Notes: generated from the letters alone by a model not told the origin. 64,000 bases of DNA from Bradyrhizobium xenonodulans (GCF_027594865.1 NZ_CP089391.1:5548501-5612500), one strand, 5' to 3'. Shown: positions 1-9,622, counted from the stretch's first letter. Numbers and translations are program-made.

Positions 1-1161
1 ACGATGGCCGCAGCCGCGTTGCTGCTCGGCACCGCGGTGAGCCCTGCCCTCGCCCAGGAGAAAATCAAGCTGGGCGTGATCGTGACCCTGTCGGGACCCG
101 CCGCCGCACTTGGCCAGCAGGTCCGCGACGGTTTTGCGCTCGCAGTGAAGGACCTTGGCGGCAAGATGGGCGGCCGCGATGTCGAAGTGATCGTTGCGGA
201 TGACGAACTGAAGCCGGATGCCGCGGTCACCAAGGTCAAGGGCCTTCTGGAGCGTGACAAGGTCGACTTCGTCGTCGGTCCGATCTTCTCCAACATCCTC
301 CAGGCCATCCACCGGCCCGTCACGGAGTCGAAGACCTTTCTGATCAGCCCAAATGCCGGCCCGTCGACCTTTGCCGGCAAGGACTGCAACCCGTTCTTCT
401 ATGTGACCTCGTACCAGAACGACCAGGTGCACGAGATCCTCGGCAAGGTCGCGCAGGATCGCGGCTACAAGCGCATGTACCTGATGGTGCCGAACTATCA
501 GGCCGGCAAGGATTCGGTGGCGGGATTCAAGCTCGACTACAAGGGCGAGATCGTCGAGGAATCCTACATGCCGCTCAACACGCTGGACTTCCAGCCGGAG
601 CTGTCCAAGATCTCGTCACAGAAGCCGGATGCTCTGTTCACGTTCATGCCGGGCGGCCTCGGTGTCAATCTCGTCAAGCAGTACCGGCAGGCCGGCCTTG
701 CCGACAGCATTCCGGTGCTCTCGGCTTTCACGGTGGACGAATCGACGCTGCCGGCGCAGCAGGATGCGGCGGTCGGCATGTTCGGCGGCGCGAACTGGGC
801 GCCCAATCTCGACAATCCCCAGAACAAGAAGTTCGTCGCGGCCTATGAGGCCGCCTACAATGTCGTGCCCGGCACCTACGCCTTCCAGGCGTATGACGCT
901 GCCATGTTGATCGACAGCGCGGTCAAGGCCGTGAAGGGCGACCTCTCGATCAAGGATGCAGTCGGGACCGCACTGAAGAAGGCCGACTTCACCTCGCTTC
1001 GCGGCGCCTTCAAGTTCAACACCAACGGCTATCCAATCCAGGATTTTTATCTGACCAAGGTCGCCAAGCGTCCGGACGGCAAATTCCAGACCGAAATCGT
1101 CCAGAAAGTCTTCGAGAATTACGGCGACCGCTACGCCAAGGACTGCAAAGCGGCGAACTAA
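1..1161 (+). CDS. Liv-type ABC transporter substrate-binding protein (5' end cut by window)
   Basis: Periplasmic binding protein of the branched-chain amino acid/aromatic acid class (Peripla_BP_6, LivK-like), which would deliver a small ligand to a Liv-type ABC importer. The visible N-terminus is a signal-peptide core ending in SPALAQ, without the usual basic n-region, so the true start probably lies upstream; the first in-frame ATG is at 4. The mature protein opens with KLGVIVTLSGPAAALGQ, as is usual for the family, and is otherwise full length (about 385 residues). No permease or ATPase gene of this type is in view. A cupin gene follows 30 bases after the stop on the same strand. The ligand cannot be read from the sequence. 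Confidence 0.9.
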   Translation, partial: TMAAAALLLGTAVSPALAQEKIKLGVIVTLSGPAAALGQQVRDGFALAVKDLGGKMGGRDVEVIVADDELKPDAAVTKVKGLLERDKVDFVVGPIFSNILQAIHRPVTESKTFLISPNAGPSTFAGKDCNPFFYVTSYQNDQVHEILGKVAQDRGYKRMYLMVPNYQAGKDSVAGFKLDYKGEIVEESYMPLNTLDFQPELSKISSQKPDALFTFMPGGLGVNLVKQYRQAGLADSIPVLSAFTVDESTLPAQQDAAVGMFGGANWAPNLDNPQNKKFVAAYEAAYNVVPGTYAFQAYDAAMLIDSAVKAVKGDLSIKDAVGTALKKADFTSLRGAFKFNTNGYPIQDFYLTKVAKRPDGKFQTEIVQKVFENYGDRYAKDCKAAN

Positions 1162-1191
1162 GCCGCCTGTCGCGTTTAAGGGAGGACTTCA

Positions 1192-1650
1192 ATGAGCAGC
1201 GAAATCACCGGCATCACGCGGGCCAATGAGGGGATTCAGGGCATTTCCTGGAACATTCTCGGCCAAACTTATGTGCCGAAGAGCAACACCGAGCACAGCT
1301 TCTCCTGGCACGCGACGTTGCCGCCGGGCACCTTCGTGCCGCCGCACATCCATCCCGACCAGGATGAGTATCTCTACATGCTGGAGGGCAAGCTCGACTT
1401 CATGCTCGGCAATTCGGAAGCGCAAGCGACCGCGGGCGATCTGATCCGGCTCGGCATGGGCGTGCCGCACGGCATCTTCAACAAGTCGGAGCAGACCGCA
1501 AAAGTGTTGTTCTGGGTCTCGCCGAGCCGCAAGTTGTTCGACCTGTTCTGGGGCCTTCACAACATGAAGGAACAGAAGCCGGAGGACGTGGTGGCGATGG
1601 CCGCCGAGTTCAACATCCACTTTCTGCCGCCGCCTCCCGGCGCCGGCTAG
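1192..1650 (+). CDS. Small cupin-domain protein
   Basis: A 152-residue single-domain cupin. The metal-binding motif is visible around residues 52-66 (PPHIHPDQDEYLYMLEGK: two His, then Glu), with the second-motif His near 94 (GVPHGI). Such proteins bind a divalent metal and can be dioxygenases, isomerases or ligand sensors. A clear RBS (GGGAGG) precedes the ATG. It follows the ABC binding-protein gene and converges with the FAD monooxygenase gene on the other strand, 9 bases away. The reaction is unknown; a role in the surrounding catabolic locus is inferred from position only. Confidence 0.85.
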   Translation: MSSEITGITRANEGIQGISWNILGQTYVPKSNTEHSFSWHATLPPGTFVPPHIHPDQDEYLYMLEGKLDFMLGNSEAQATAGDLIRLGMGVPHGIFNKSEQTAKVLFWVSPSRKLFDLFWGLHNMKEQKPEDVVAMAAEFNIHFLPPPPGAG

Positions 1651-1659
1651 CTGCAGGTC

Positions 1660-2910
1660 TTAAGCGCGCACAGCCGCAAGTCCCGGCACTGCGGCGAAGC
1701 CTGCCTTGGTGGCATAGCCGCGCACGATCGCCTCGCGCTGAGAATAGCTCAGCACATTGTCGATATTGTCGAAGCCATCGGGCGCGAGCTGCTCGACGGC
1801 GTCGATGACACCCTCGGGGCCGCCGCGGCGGTTGGAGCGGACGATGTCCGCAGTCATCGGCAGGCGCTTCTTCTCGTATTCAAGCAGCGCCTGGCGCGGA
1901 TGCTCGGCGCGCACCAGCGCGTCGGCAAGACAGCGCGCATCGAGGATGGCCTGCGAGGCGCCATTGGATCCGACAGGATACATGGGATGGGCGGCATCAC
2001 CGAGCAGCGTGACGCGCCCGGACGACCAGTACGGCAAGGGATCGCGGTCGCAGGTCGGATATTCGTAGAATTCGGGCGTTGCCGAGATCAGGCTCTTGAC
2101 GTCGATGTAGGGCACCGAGAAGCGCGCAACGTGCGGCATCAGATCCTCACGACGGCCGGGCCGCGACCAGTCTTCCTTCCGCGGCGGCGGGGCGTTGCCC
2201 TCGCCGACCTTCACCAGCACCGCCCAATTGGTGAGACGGCTCGCCGGGCTCGATCCCTCCGCGATCGGATAGATCACCACCTTGGCATTGAGGCCGCCGG
2301 CAACGATCATCGACTTGCCCGTGAGGAACAGCGGCCAGTCGCGCGCACCGCGCCACAACATCAGGCCGTTCCAGCACGGCGGCCCCTCGCTCGGGAACAG
2401 CGTGTCGCGAACGCGTGAATGGATGCCGTCAGCGCCGATCAAGATATCGCCGCGCGCGGTGTGGATATGCGCGCCGGCACGGTCGAAGAAGTAAGCGGTG
2501 ACACCGCCCTCGTCCTGCGTGAAAGCGCCGAGCCGGCAGCCGGTGCGGATTGCCTCGTGCCCGAGCCGCTCCTCGACGGCGCGATGAATGACGCCCTGAA
2601 GGCGGCCACGGTGAATCGAGAATTGCGGCACATCGTGGCCGGCGTCGATGCCCCGGGCTTCGCGCCAGACTTCCTGGCCATGGCGGTTGAGGTAATAGAG
2701 CTGATCGGTGCGGATCGCGACGTCGTCGAGCTTCTGGAGCAGGCCGAGGCCGGCAAGCTCGCGCATCGCATGCGGCAACGTGTTGATGCCGACGCCAAGC
2801 TCGCGAATGGTGTCGGCCTGCTCGAAGATCTCGCAAGCCAGGCCGCGCGAGCGCAGCATCAACGCCGTGGTGAGACCACCGATACCGCCACCGACGATAA
2901 TCGCCTTCAT
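1660..2910 (-). CDS. FAD-dependent monooxygenase (aromatic hydroxylase family)
   Basis: Single-component class A flavoprotein monooxygenase of 416 residues. The start is set at MKAIIVGGGIGG, which places the Rossmann GxGxxG at residues 6-11; a longer frame upstream has no family resemblance. The DG motif (LIGADGIHSRVRD) and the FAD-ribose GD motif (VTLLGDAAHPMYPVGSNG) are both present. It resembles salicylate, 6-hydroxynicotinate and PhzS-type hydroxylases, which use NAD(P)H and O2 to hydroxylate an aromatic or heteroaromatic ring. It heads a minus-strand group that continues away from an enoyl-CoA hydratase and an SDR gene. Ring hydroxylation in the pathway of this locus is likely; the substrate is unknown. 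Confidence 0.88.
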   Translation of the reverse strand: MKAIIVGGGIGGLTTALMLRSRGLACEIFEQADTIRELGVGINTLPHAMRELAGLGLLQKLDDVAIRTDQLYYLNRHGQEVWREARGIDAGHDVPQFSIHRGRLQGVIHRAVEERLGHEAIRTGCRLGAFTQDEGGVTAYFFDRAGAHIHTARGDILIGADGIHSRVRDTLFPSEGPPCWNGLMLWRGARDWPLFLTGKSMIVAGGLNAKVVIYPIAEGSSPASRLTNWAVLVKVGEGNAPPPRKEDWSRPGRREDLMPHVARFSVPYIDVKSLISATPEFYEYPTCDRDPLPYWSSGRVTLLGDAAHPMYPVGSNGASQAILDARCLADALVRAEHPRQALLEYEKKRLPMTADIVRSNRRGGPEGVIDAVEQLAPDGFDNIDNVLSYSQREAIVRGYATKAGFAAVPGLAAVRA

Positions 2911-3049
2911 CGCCTCAACTCCACTCAATACACAGGCAACGGGGTTAACGTCGCACGGGCGGTCACTCCGCCGCAAGCGGCTTTGTCGCCTCCGCCTTGA
3001 GCTCGGCCCGGGTCTTGGGCTTAGCCTTAATCGGGCGCAAAGCCGGGGT

Positions 3050-3886
3050 TCAGTCGCCCCGGAAGACCGGCTTGACCTTGTTGGCAAAGGCCTCGAAAGC
3101 CCGCTCGAAATCCGCTGTGGTCATGCAGAGGGCTTGAGCAACCGCCTCAGCTTCGATGGCTTCCTCCACCGACATCGCCCATTCCATCGCCAGCATCCGC
3201 TTGGTCATGGTGTTGCCGAAGGTCGGCCCTTCCGCGACCTGTTTGGCCAGGAGCTGCGCCTGAGGCAGCACCTGTTCCGGCGTGACGATGCGGCTGAAGA
3301 AACCCCAGCGCTCGCCCTCCTCCGCGGTCATGAACCGGCCGGTAAAGAGCAGCTCCGAGGCGCGGGATTGCCCGATGATCCGCGGCAGGATCGCGCAGGC
3401 GCCCATGTCGCAGCCGCCAAGGCCGACCTTATTGAACAGGAACGCCACCTTGGCGCCGCTCGCGGCAAGCCGCATGTCAGATGCCATGGCGATGATCGCG
3501 CCGGCGCCGGCGCAGATGCCCTCGACCGCGGCCACGATCGGCTGCGGGCAGGCTCGCATCGCCTTGACGAGATCGCCGGTCATCCGCGTGAAGGCGGTCA
3601 GCCCCTTGGTGTTCATCTTCACGAGCGGGCCGATGATCTCGAACACATCGCCACCGGACGAAAAATTTCCGCCGGCGCCCGTGACGACGATGGATTTGAC
3701 TGCATCATCGAAAGCGCAGGCGCGGAAGAAGTCGGTCAGCTCGCGGTAGCTCTCGAAGGTCAGCGGATTCTTCCGCTCAGGACGGTTGAGCGTCACGGTG
3801 GCAACACCGTCGACCACGGCCAGCAGAAAATGCTGCGGCGAGTAATCTGCGAGCGGCACGGTCACGGGATTGGCTGGTCTGCTCAT
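3050..3886 (-). CDS. Enoyl-CoA hydratase/isomerase family protein
   Basis: A 278-residue crotonase-fold protein. The CoA-binding and oxyanion-hole segments are visible: [17 protein letters not shown], then [18 protein letters not shown]. The segment that usually carries the catalytic Glu reads [15 protein letters not shown], with Asp where the standard hydratase has Glu, so it could be a hydratase, an isomerase or a ring hydrolase acting on an acyl-CoA. It lies between the FAD monooxygenase and SDR genes on the same strand (gaps 139 and 43 bases), in keeping with CoA-thioester chemistry encoded nearby by an acyl-CoA ligase and dehydrogenases. Confidence 0.9.
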   Translation of the reverse strand: MSRPANPVTVPLADYSPQHFLLAVVDGVATVTLNRPERKNPLTFESYRELTDFFRACAFDDAVKSIVVTGAGGNFSSGGDVFEIIGPLVKMNTKGLTAFTRMTGDLVKAMRACPQPIVAAVEGICAGAGAIIAMASDMRLAASGAKVAFLFNKVGLGGCDMGACAILPRIIGQSRASELLFTGRFMTAEEGERWGFFSRIVTPEQVLPQAQLLAKQVAEGPTFGNTMTKRMLAMEWAMSVEEAIEAEAVAQALCMTTADFERAFEAFANKVKPVFRGD

Positions 3887-3929
3887 GCGATCTCCTTAAA
3901 TTGCTTGTTCCGCGCCTGCGCTACACACG

Positions 3930-4691
3930 CTAGATCTCGCCACCGGCCACGGCAATCGCCTGCCCGGTGATCGCGCCGGCGCCCTCACCGCATAACCAGA
4001 GCACGGTGTCCGCCACTTCCTGGGGCGTGATCAGTCGTCCCTGCGGATTGTGCTTTGCCAGCTCGGCGATCGCCTGCTCCCGGCTTCGGCCGGTCTTCTT
4101 CATGATGTTTTCGATGCTGCCTGCGACCAGATCGGTGTCGGTGAAGCCCGGACACACCGCATTCACCGTCACGTTGCTTCCGGCCATCTCCAGAGCGAGC
4201 GAACGCACGAGACCGACCACGGCATGCTTGGCAGCCGCATAGGCGCTGACATAAGCATAACCCTTGAGCCCGGCCGTCGATGCGATCGCAACGATGCGGC
4301 CATAGGGTCGATCCTTCATTCCCGGCAGCACGCCGCCGATGGCATGAACCACGCCCATGAAATTGACGTCCATCATGCGTGTGAACAGGGCGCTATCGGA
4401 TTTCGAGAACGGCGCGGATTCGGCGCTGCCTGCATTGGCGATCAAGATATCGATCGGTTTTCGTGCATGAGCTTCAGCGATCGTGGCCTTTAGACCGGCC
4501 TCGTCCGAGACGTCGGCGACGGCAACAAAATGCGCGGCTCCTGCACTGACGGCCTCTTGGAGAATCGCGGCGTTCCGGCCAAGGACGGTCACCGTTGCAC
4601 CTGCCTCGACGAGAGCTGCTGCGATGGCGCGGCCGATGCCGCGGCCGCCGCCGGTCACGAGCGCGTGTGGCGAATGCGGCAATCCGGACAT
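3930..4691 (-). CDS. SDR family NAD(P)-dependent oxidoreductase
   Basis: Classical short-chain dehydrogenase of 253 residues. The cofactor motif TGGGRGIGRA is near residues 13-22, NAG follows the fourth strand, and the catalytic Ser-Tyr-Lys set is in ASTAGLKGYAYVSAYAAAK. It most resembles 3-oxoacyl-reductase or 3-hydroxyacyl-type members that oxidise a secondary alcohol. It is first in the minus-strand group (SDR, enoyl-CoA hydratase, monooxygenase) and divergent from the alpha/beta hydrolase gene, with a 196-base gap between them that must hold promoters for both directions. Substrate unknown. Confidence 0.9.
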   Translation of the reverse strand: MSGLPHSPHALVTGGGRGIGRAIAAALVEAGATVTVLGRNAAILQEAVSAGAAHFVAVADVSDEAGLKATIAEAHARKPIDILIANAGSAESAPFSKSDSALFTRMMDVNFMGVVHAIGGVLPGMKDRPYGRIVAIASTAGLKGYAYVSAYAAAKHAVVGLVRSLALEMAGSNVTVNAVCPGFTDTDLVAGSIENIMKKTGRSREQAIAELAKHNPQGRLITPQEVADTVLWLCGEGAGAITGQAIAVAGGEI

Positions 4692-4887
4692 GCGCTGGCT
4701 CCCTTGCGTTCTGCTGATCGCTCTCTCGATATATTTTAACCTTCAAACTTTTGCAAACAAAGGGGGCACAGCATTGCGAATGGCTGCACGCCGAGGACCG
4801 GCCCGAAAATTGCTTTAAGTATAAAATTATCGCTTCCCATCCCCCGCAGGCCTGTTAGCATCAAAGGGCCAAGCAAAAGGATGTCGC

Positions 4888-5703
4888 GTGCCGCAGCCTG
4901 CGCCAATGATAACAACGGACGGCCGCTTCGCCTATGAAGCCGCAGGCGACCCGAGCGCGATACCCCTGATTTTCCTGCATGGCATCGGCGGCGCGGCGCG
5001 GGCCTGGCGACAGCAACTCGCCACGTTCGGCAACCAGTTCCGCGCGATTGCGTGGGACATGCCGGGCTACGGCGGATCGGCGCCGCTCGCCAGCGTCAGC
5101 ATCACTGCCCTGGCAGAGGCACTCCAGCAATTCATCGAGCAGATCGGTGCAAGCAGGCCCATTCTGGTTGGCCATTCGATCGGCGGCATGATCGTCCAGA
5201 AATGGCTGGTGCAGTTCCCAAAGCTGGCGCGCGCGGTGGTGCTGGCGCAGACCAGCCCGGCCTTCGGCAAGGCTGACGGCGACTGGCAGAAATCGTTCAT
5301 CGCGGCGCGGCTCGGGCCACTCGATCGCGGTGAGACAATGAAGTCGCTGGCGCCCTCGCTGGTGACGGAACTGGTCGGCGACGATCCGGATCCGAAGGGA
5401 ATGGAGCTTGCACGCGAATGCATGGCAAGCGTGCCGGAGGCAAGCTATCGCGCCATGATGCTGGCTCTCATCGGGTTCGATCAGCGCAGCGCACTCAAGG
5501 ATATTTCCGTCCCGACACTGCTGCTGTCGGGCTCCAGGGACAACAACGCGCCTGCGCCGATGATGGCGAAGACGGCGACCTACATTGCTGCGGCCGACTA
5601 TGTCGAGCTCGCCGGCGTCGGCCATCTCGCCAACCTTGAACGTCCCGATGCCTTCAACGAGGCCCTCGGCCGGTTCCTGAACTCTCTTGCGACCAAAGCG
5701 TAA
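4888..5703 (+). CDS. Alpha/beta hydrolase
   Basis: A 271-residue alpha/beta-hydrolase-fold enzyme. The oxyanion HG motif is FLHGIGG, the nucleophile elbow is GHSIGGM (Ser near residue 97), and the late His is in GVGHLANLERP. The GTG start is preceded by AAAGGA; an ATG six codons in is an alternative. It is the first gene of a tight plus-strand run with the acyl-CoA dehydrogenase, acyl-CoA ligase, octopine-dehydrogenase-like and hydroxyacyl-CoA dehydrogenase genes. The family includes enol-lactonases and N-formylmaleamate deformylase (NicD); given the NicX-like gene downstream, a deformylase or ring-opening hydrolase is an attractive but unproven guess. Confidence 0.88.
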   Translation: MPQPAPMITTDGRFAYEAAGDPSAIPLIFLHGIGGAARAWRQQLATFGNQFRAIAWDMPGYGGSAPLASVSITALAEALQQFIEQIGASRPILVGHSIGGMIVQKWLVQFPKLARAVVLAQTSPAFGKADGDWQKSFIAARLGPLDRGETMKSLAPSLVTELVGDDPDPKGMELARECMASVPEASYRAMMLALIGFDQRSALKDISVPTLLLSGSRDNNAPAPMMAKTATYIAAADYVELAGVGHLANLERPDAFNEALGRFLNSLATKA

Positions 5704-5715
5704 GGTGACTGCGCA

Positions 5716-7005
5716 ATGATCATGCAAGTCAGCAAGACGATCGGCACGACCGACAAGGTGGTGCTGGATACGCCGATCTTCGATCCCGTCGCATTCCGCC
5801 TGAGCGACGAGCAGGCCGGCATCATCGCGCGCGCCCGCGAGATCGGCCAGAGCGTATTTGCAGGTCGCGCCGCCACTTACGATCGCGAGGCGACCTTCCC
5901 GACCGAGAATTATCGCGACCTGCATCGAGTCGGCCTGCTCGGCATTGCCGTGCCGAAGAAGCACGGCGGCCTCGGCGCGAACTACCAGACTTATGCCTTG
6001 GCGGCGGCCGAGATCGGCCGCTATTGCGGCGCGACCGCGCTCACCTGGAACATGCACGTCTGCTCGACCCTGTGGTCAGGTCCGCTGGCCGACGATCTCG
6101 ACATGGACGCGGAGACCCGCGCCGAGCACGAGCGGCGGCGCGCGGTTCATTACAAGCGCATCGTCGAGGACGGCGCGATCTACTCGCAACCCTTCTCCGA
6201 GGGCGGCGCTGCGGCCGCAGGCGGCGTCGCGTTCGGGACGGAGGCAAAGCCCGTGAAGGGCGGCTGGATCGTCAACGGCAAAAAGATTTTTGCATCGCTC
6301 TCCGGCCACGCCGACTATTACGGCGTGCTTTGCACCGAGATTGAAGAAGGCGAGAAGGCTTCGCGTCGGAACACGCTTTACCTCGCCATCTCCGCGAAAT
6401 CGGAAGGCGTCTCGGTCGTCGGCGACTGGGATCCGCTCGGCATGCGCGGAACGGTCTCGCGGACGCTGTTATTCAAGGACGTGTTCGTGCCGGAGGATTC
6501 TGCGCTGATGCCGCGCGGCGTCTATTTCCAGGCCGCGATGCGCTGGCCGCACATGTTCCTGACGCTGTCGCCGACCTATATGGGCCTCGCGCAAGCGTCC
6601 TACGATTTCACCGTGCGGTACTTGCGCGGCGAAGTGCCGGGCATGCCGCCGGTCAAGCGCCGGATGTACCCGACCAAGCAGATTGCGGTCGCGCAGATGC
6701 AGATCAAGCTCGAGCAGATCAAGACGATCTGGTTCCAGGCCGTCACCGAAGCCTGCGCCAATCCGAGCAAGGAGCAGGTGCTGCGCGCCTATGCGGCGCA
6801 ATATTCGGTGATGGAAGGCGCCAATGAGCTCGCGGCCCTCGCGATCCGCACCTGCGGTGGTCAGGCCATGCTCCGGTCGCTGCCGCTGGAGCGGATCTAT
6901 CGCGACAGCCGCTGCGGCTCGCTGATGCTGCCCTGGACGGCCGAGCTTTGCCTCGACCGGATCGGGCGCGAGGCGCTGTACGAGGCCGGCGAAACGGATG
7001 ACTAA
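5716..7005 (+). CDS. Acyl-CoA dehydrogenase family flavoprotein
   Basis: A 429-residue acyl-CoA dehydrogenase-fold protein. The N-terminal helical domain is followed by the middle FAD-contacting segment (YSQPFSEGGAAAAGG) and the C-terminal helical domain with GGQAMLRSLPLERIYRDSR. After that, where many dehydrogenases carry YEGT, this one reads GSLMLPWTAELC, so the usual base and FAD-tail contacts differ. It may dehydrogenate an unusual acyl-CoA or act as a flavin monooxygenase of the same fold. It starts 12 bases after the hydrolase stop and ends 2 bases before the ligase start, so it is co-transcribed. Confidence 0.88.
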   Translation: MIMQVSKTIGTTDKVVLDTPIFDPVAFRLSDEQAGIIARAREIGQSVFAGRAATYDREATFPTENYRDLHRVGLLGIAVPKKHGGLGANYQTYALAAAEIGRYCGATALTWNMHVCSTLWSGPLADDLDMDAETRAEHERRRAVHYKRIVEDGAIYSQPFSEGGAAAAGGVAFGTEAKPVKGGWIVNGKKIFASLSGHADYYGVLCTEIEEGEKASRRNTLYLAISAKSEGVSVVGDWDPLGMRGTVSRTLLFKDVFVPEDSALMPRGVYFQAAMRWPHMFLTLSPTYMGLAQASYDFTVRYLRGEVPGMPPVKRRMYPTKQIAVAQMQIKLEQIKTIWFQAVTEACANPSKEQVLRAYAAQYSVMEGANELAALAIRTCGGQAMLRSLPLERIYRDSRCGSLMLPWTAELCLDRIGREALYEAGETDD

Positions 7006-7007
7006 CG

Positions 7008-8534
7008 GTGGACCTCTGTAGTCTGATCGATCGCAACGCGGCGTTCTCGCCAGACAAGACAGCCATTGCCTTTGAAGGGGAGCGGCTGAGCTATGCCGCA
7101 TTTGCGACACGGATCGAGCAGGCGGCGATCGCGTTGAAGCAGGAGCTCGGCGTCGGCCGCGGCGACCGCGTCGCAATTCTGAGCCTGAACCGGCCGGATT
7201 TCCTCGTCCTGCTCTACGCATGCGCGCGGCTCGGCGCGATGCTGGTGCCGCTGAACTGGCGGCTGGCCATCGCCGAGCAGCTCTTCATTCTCGCCGACGC
7301 GGGCGCCAAGGTGCTGGTGCTCGAGCAGGCGTTCGAAAGCGTGCTTCCCGAACTTGCGCCGGGGACTGCGGTGGTCGGCTTCGATTTCGAGCCGCCGTGC
7401 GGCACGGCCTTCGAAAGCCTGCTGGCTCGCAGCGAAGGCAACGGGAGCAACCCGCACACCGATCTCTCCTGCCCGCTGTTGATCGTCTACACCTCCGGAA
7501 CGACCGGACGGCCCAAAGGCGCCGTGCTCCGCCAGGAGGCCCTGTTCTGGAACGGCGTCATGAGCCAGCACATGCACAACATGACGTCCGACGATCATGT
7601 TCTGACGGTGCTGCCGTTCTTCCATGTCGGCGGCCTCAACATCCAGACCACGCCAGCGCTCCAGCTTGGCGCGACCGTCACGATCCATGCCCGCTTTGCG
7701 CCGGATACCGCACTTGCGGCCATCGAGCGGGAGCAGCCGACACTGACAGTGATGGTGCCGACGATCATCCAGGCCGTGAGCGAGCATCCCGCCTGGGACG
7801 CCGCCGATCTCTCGTCGCTGAAAGCAGTCGCCACCGGCTCGACCATCGTGCCGCCGCACCTGATCGACCGCTTTGTCGCCCGCGGCGTGCCCGTGCTTCA
7901 GGTCTACGGCTCGACGGAAACCTGCCCCATCGCAATCTACACCCGGCTTGGCGGCGATCTATCGCGCGCGGGATCGACGGGACTTGCCGGCCTGTGCTGC
8001 GAAGCCAAAGTGATCGATCAGGCTGGCAACGAGGCCTCGCCGGGCACGCCGGGGGAGATCGCGGTGCGCGGCCCCAACGTGTTCTTTGAATATTGGGGCA
8101 ATGCGGACGCCACGCGCGAGGCGCTGCACGACGGCTGGTATCGCACCGGCGATATCGGCCTGTGCGACGCCGACGGCTATTTCTGGGTGCGCGACCGCAA
8201 GAAGAACATGATCATTTCCGGCGGAGAGAATATCTACCCAGCAGAGGTCGAGCGCGTCCTGCTCGAACATCCCGATGTCAGCGAATGCGCCGTGATCGGC
8301 CGCTCGGACCCGCGCTGGGACGAGGTGCCGATCGCCTATGTTATCCGCCGATCGGACAGCCGGCTGGAAGCGGCGGAACTGAGAGCGCATGCTCAGACAC
8401 AGCTCGCCCGCTACAAGGTTCCGCGCGACATCGTCTTCGTCACCGACCTGCCGCGCACCGCGCTGGGCAAGGTCCAGCATTTCCTGCTGAAGCAGGTTGA
8501 CGCTCAGTCACGCGCGCAGGGAGAGGCATCTTGA
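7008..8534 (+). CDS. Acyl-CoA synthetase (AMP-forming ligase)
   Basis: ANL-superfamily adenylate-forming ligase of 508 residues that would activate a carboxylic acid with ATP and CoA. The P-loop-like motif is YTSGTTGRPKGA, the A5 motif is VYGSTETCP, the A7 motif is GWYRTGDIG, and the hinge is RDRKKNMIISGGENIYP. The C-terminal catalytic Lys region is LPRTALGKVQH. It starts with GTG two bases after the previous stop and overlaps the next gene by four bases, so translation is probably coupled. It gives the CoA entry point for the acyl-CoA dehydrogenase, hydratase and hydroxyacyl-CoA dehydrogenase of this locus. Confidence 0.92.
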   Translation: MDLCSLIDRNAAFSPDKTAIAFEGERLSYAAFATRIEQAAIALKQELGVGRGDRVAILSLNRPDFLVLLYACARLGAMLVPLNWRLAIAEQLFILADAGAKVLVLEQAFESVLPELAPGTAVVGFDFEPPCGTAFESLLARSEGNGSNPHTDLSCPLLIVYTSGTTGRPKGAVLRQEALFWNGVMSQHMHNMTSDDHVLTVLPFFHVGGLNIQTTPALQLGATVTIHARFAPDTALAAIEREQPTLTVMVPTIIQAVSEHPAWDAADLSSLKAVATGSTIVPPHLIDRFVARGVPVLQVYGSTETCPIAIYTRLGGDLSRAGSTGLAGLCCEAKVIDQAGNEASPGTPGEIAVRGPNVFFEYWGNADATREALHDGWYRTGDIGLCDADGYFWVRDRKKNMIISGGENIYPAEVERVLLEHPDVSECAVIGRSDPRWDEVPIAYVIRRSDSRLEAAELRAHAQTQLARYKVPRDIVFVTDLPRTALGKVQHFLLKQVDAQSRAQGEAS

Positions 8535-9619
8535 AGATTGCGGTTCTGGGTGGAGGAAACGGCTCTTTTGCGGCCGCCGGCGATTTTGCGCTGTCGGGAC
8601 ATGAGGTCCGGCTCTGGCGCCGCGACGCAGACCACGTTGCAGCCCATCGCTCTGCCGGCTCGCGCATCCTGGTCAAGGATCATAATGGCGCTCACGACGT
8701 GGAGCTCGCGCTGGTCACGACCGACATCGCCGAAGCGGTCAACGGCACGGAGCTGATCCTGGGCCCAGCCCCAGCCTTCGCACAGCCGGACATTGCCCGC
8801 CTGCTCGCCCCGCATTTGCGGGACGGTCAGGTCGTATTTCTGCCGCCGGCGACATTTGGCTCGATGATCTTCGCGCAAGCCGCGCACGACGCAGGCAACC
8901 GTGCTCAGGCCAGCTTTGCCGAAACCGGCACGCTGCCCTGGCTCACCCGCAAACATGGGCCGTTCGAAGTCGCGATCACCATCCGTGCCAAGCGGCTGCC
9001 GGTCGGCGTGTTTCCGCTCGATCGGGCGCCGCACGCACTCGAGGTGATTGGACGGGCTTTCCCCGGCGTGATCGAACCGTGCGGAGATGCTCTGTCCGGC
9101 TCGCTGATGAACGCAGGCCCGATCATCCATCCGCCGCTGATCGTGATGAACGCCGGCCCGATCGAGCACTTTGAGCGATGGGACATCCACAAGGAAGGCA
9201 CGCAGGCCGCGATCAGGCGGGTCACCGACGCGCTTGACGCCGAGCGGATCGCGGTGCGCGAGGCGCTTGGATACGGCGCGCCACATTTTCCGCTCGCTCA
9301 CCACTACGCGAAGGAAGGTGAGATCTGGATGTATGGCCGTGGCTCGCATGACCGGTTGACCGATTCAGGCGACTGGCGCGAGCGGATCGCGCTGACCGAG
9401 CACCGCTACATGAGGGAAGATTTGCGGCTTGGGCTATCGCTGCTCGTCTCCGTCGCCGCCCTGGCGGGTGTACCCACGCCGCTGGCAAGAGCATTCCTGG
9501 CCATTGGTGGCGCCGTCTGCGGGGAGGATTTTGCACGAGGTGGGCGGACGCTCGAAACGCTCGGACTTGGCAAGCTCGGCAAGGCCGAACTGCTCACACT
9601 TCTTCGCACGGGATTTTGA
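8531..9619 (+). CDS. NAD/NADP octopine/nopaline dehydrogenase family protein
   Basis: A 362-residue two-domain dehydrogenase. The N-terminal Rossmann motif is VLGGGNGSFAAAGD, and the C-terminal helical octopine-dehydrogenase domain is recognisable from NAGPIIHPPLIVMNAGPIEH and GYGAPHFPLAHHY. Members reductively join or oxidatively split an amino acid and a 2-oxo acid, or act on related compounds. The start is TTG overlapping the stop of the ligase gene by four bases. Finding this family inside an acyl-CoA catabolic operon is unusual and suggests an N-substituted amino acid or an amine-containing intermediate. Substrate unknown. Confidence 0.88.
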   Translation: MKIAVLGGGNGSFAAAGDFALSGHEVRLWRRDADHVAAHRSAGSRILVKDHNGAHDVELALVTTDIAEAVNGTELILGPAPAFAQPDIARLLAPHLRDGQVVFLPPATFGSMIFAQAAHDAGNRAQASFAETGTLPWLTRKHGPFEVAITIRAKRLPVGVFPLDRAPHALEVIGRAFPGVIEPCGDALSGSLMNAGPIIHPPLIVMNAGPIEHFERWDIHKEGTQAAIRRVTDALDAERIAVREALGYGAPHFPLAHHYAKEGEIWMYGRGSHDRLTDSGDWRERIALTEHRYMREDLRLGLSLLVSVAALAGVPTPLARAFLAIGGAVCGEDFARGGRTLETLGLGKLGKAELLTLLRTGF

Positions 9620-9622
9620 CCG

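Noticed and set aside
7002-7859. Long minus-strand frames opposite the acyl-CoA ligase and similar GC-rich genes
   Set aside because: Typical shadow frames of high-GC coding sequence; no RBS and His/Arg/Gly-rich translations.
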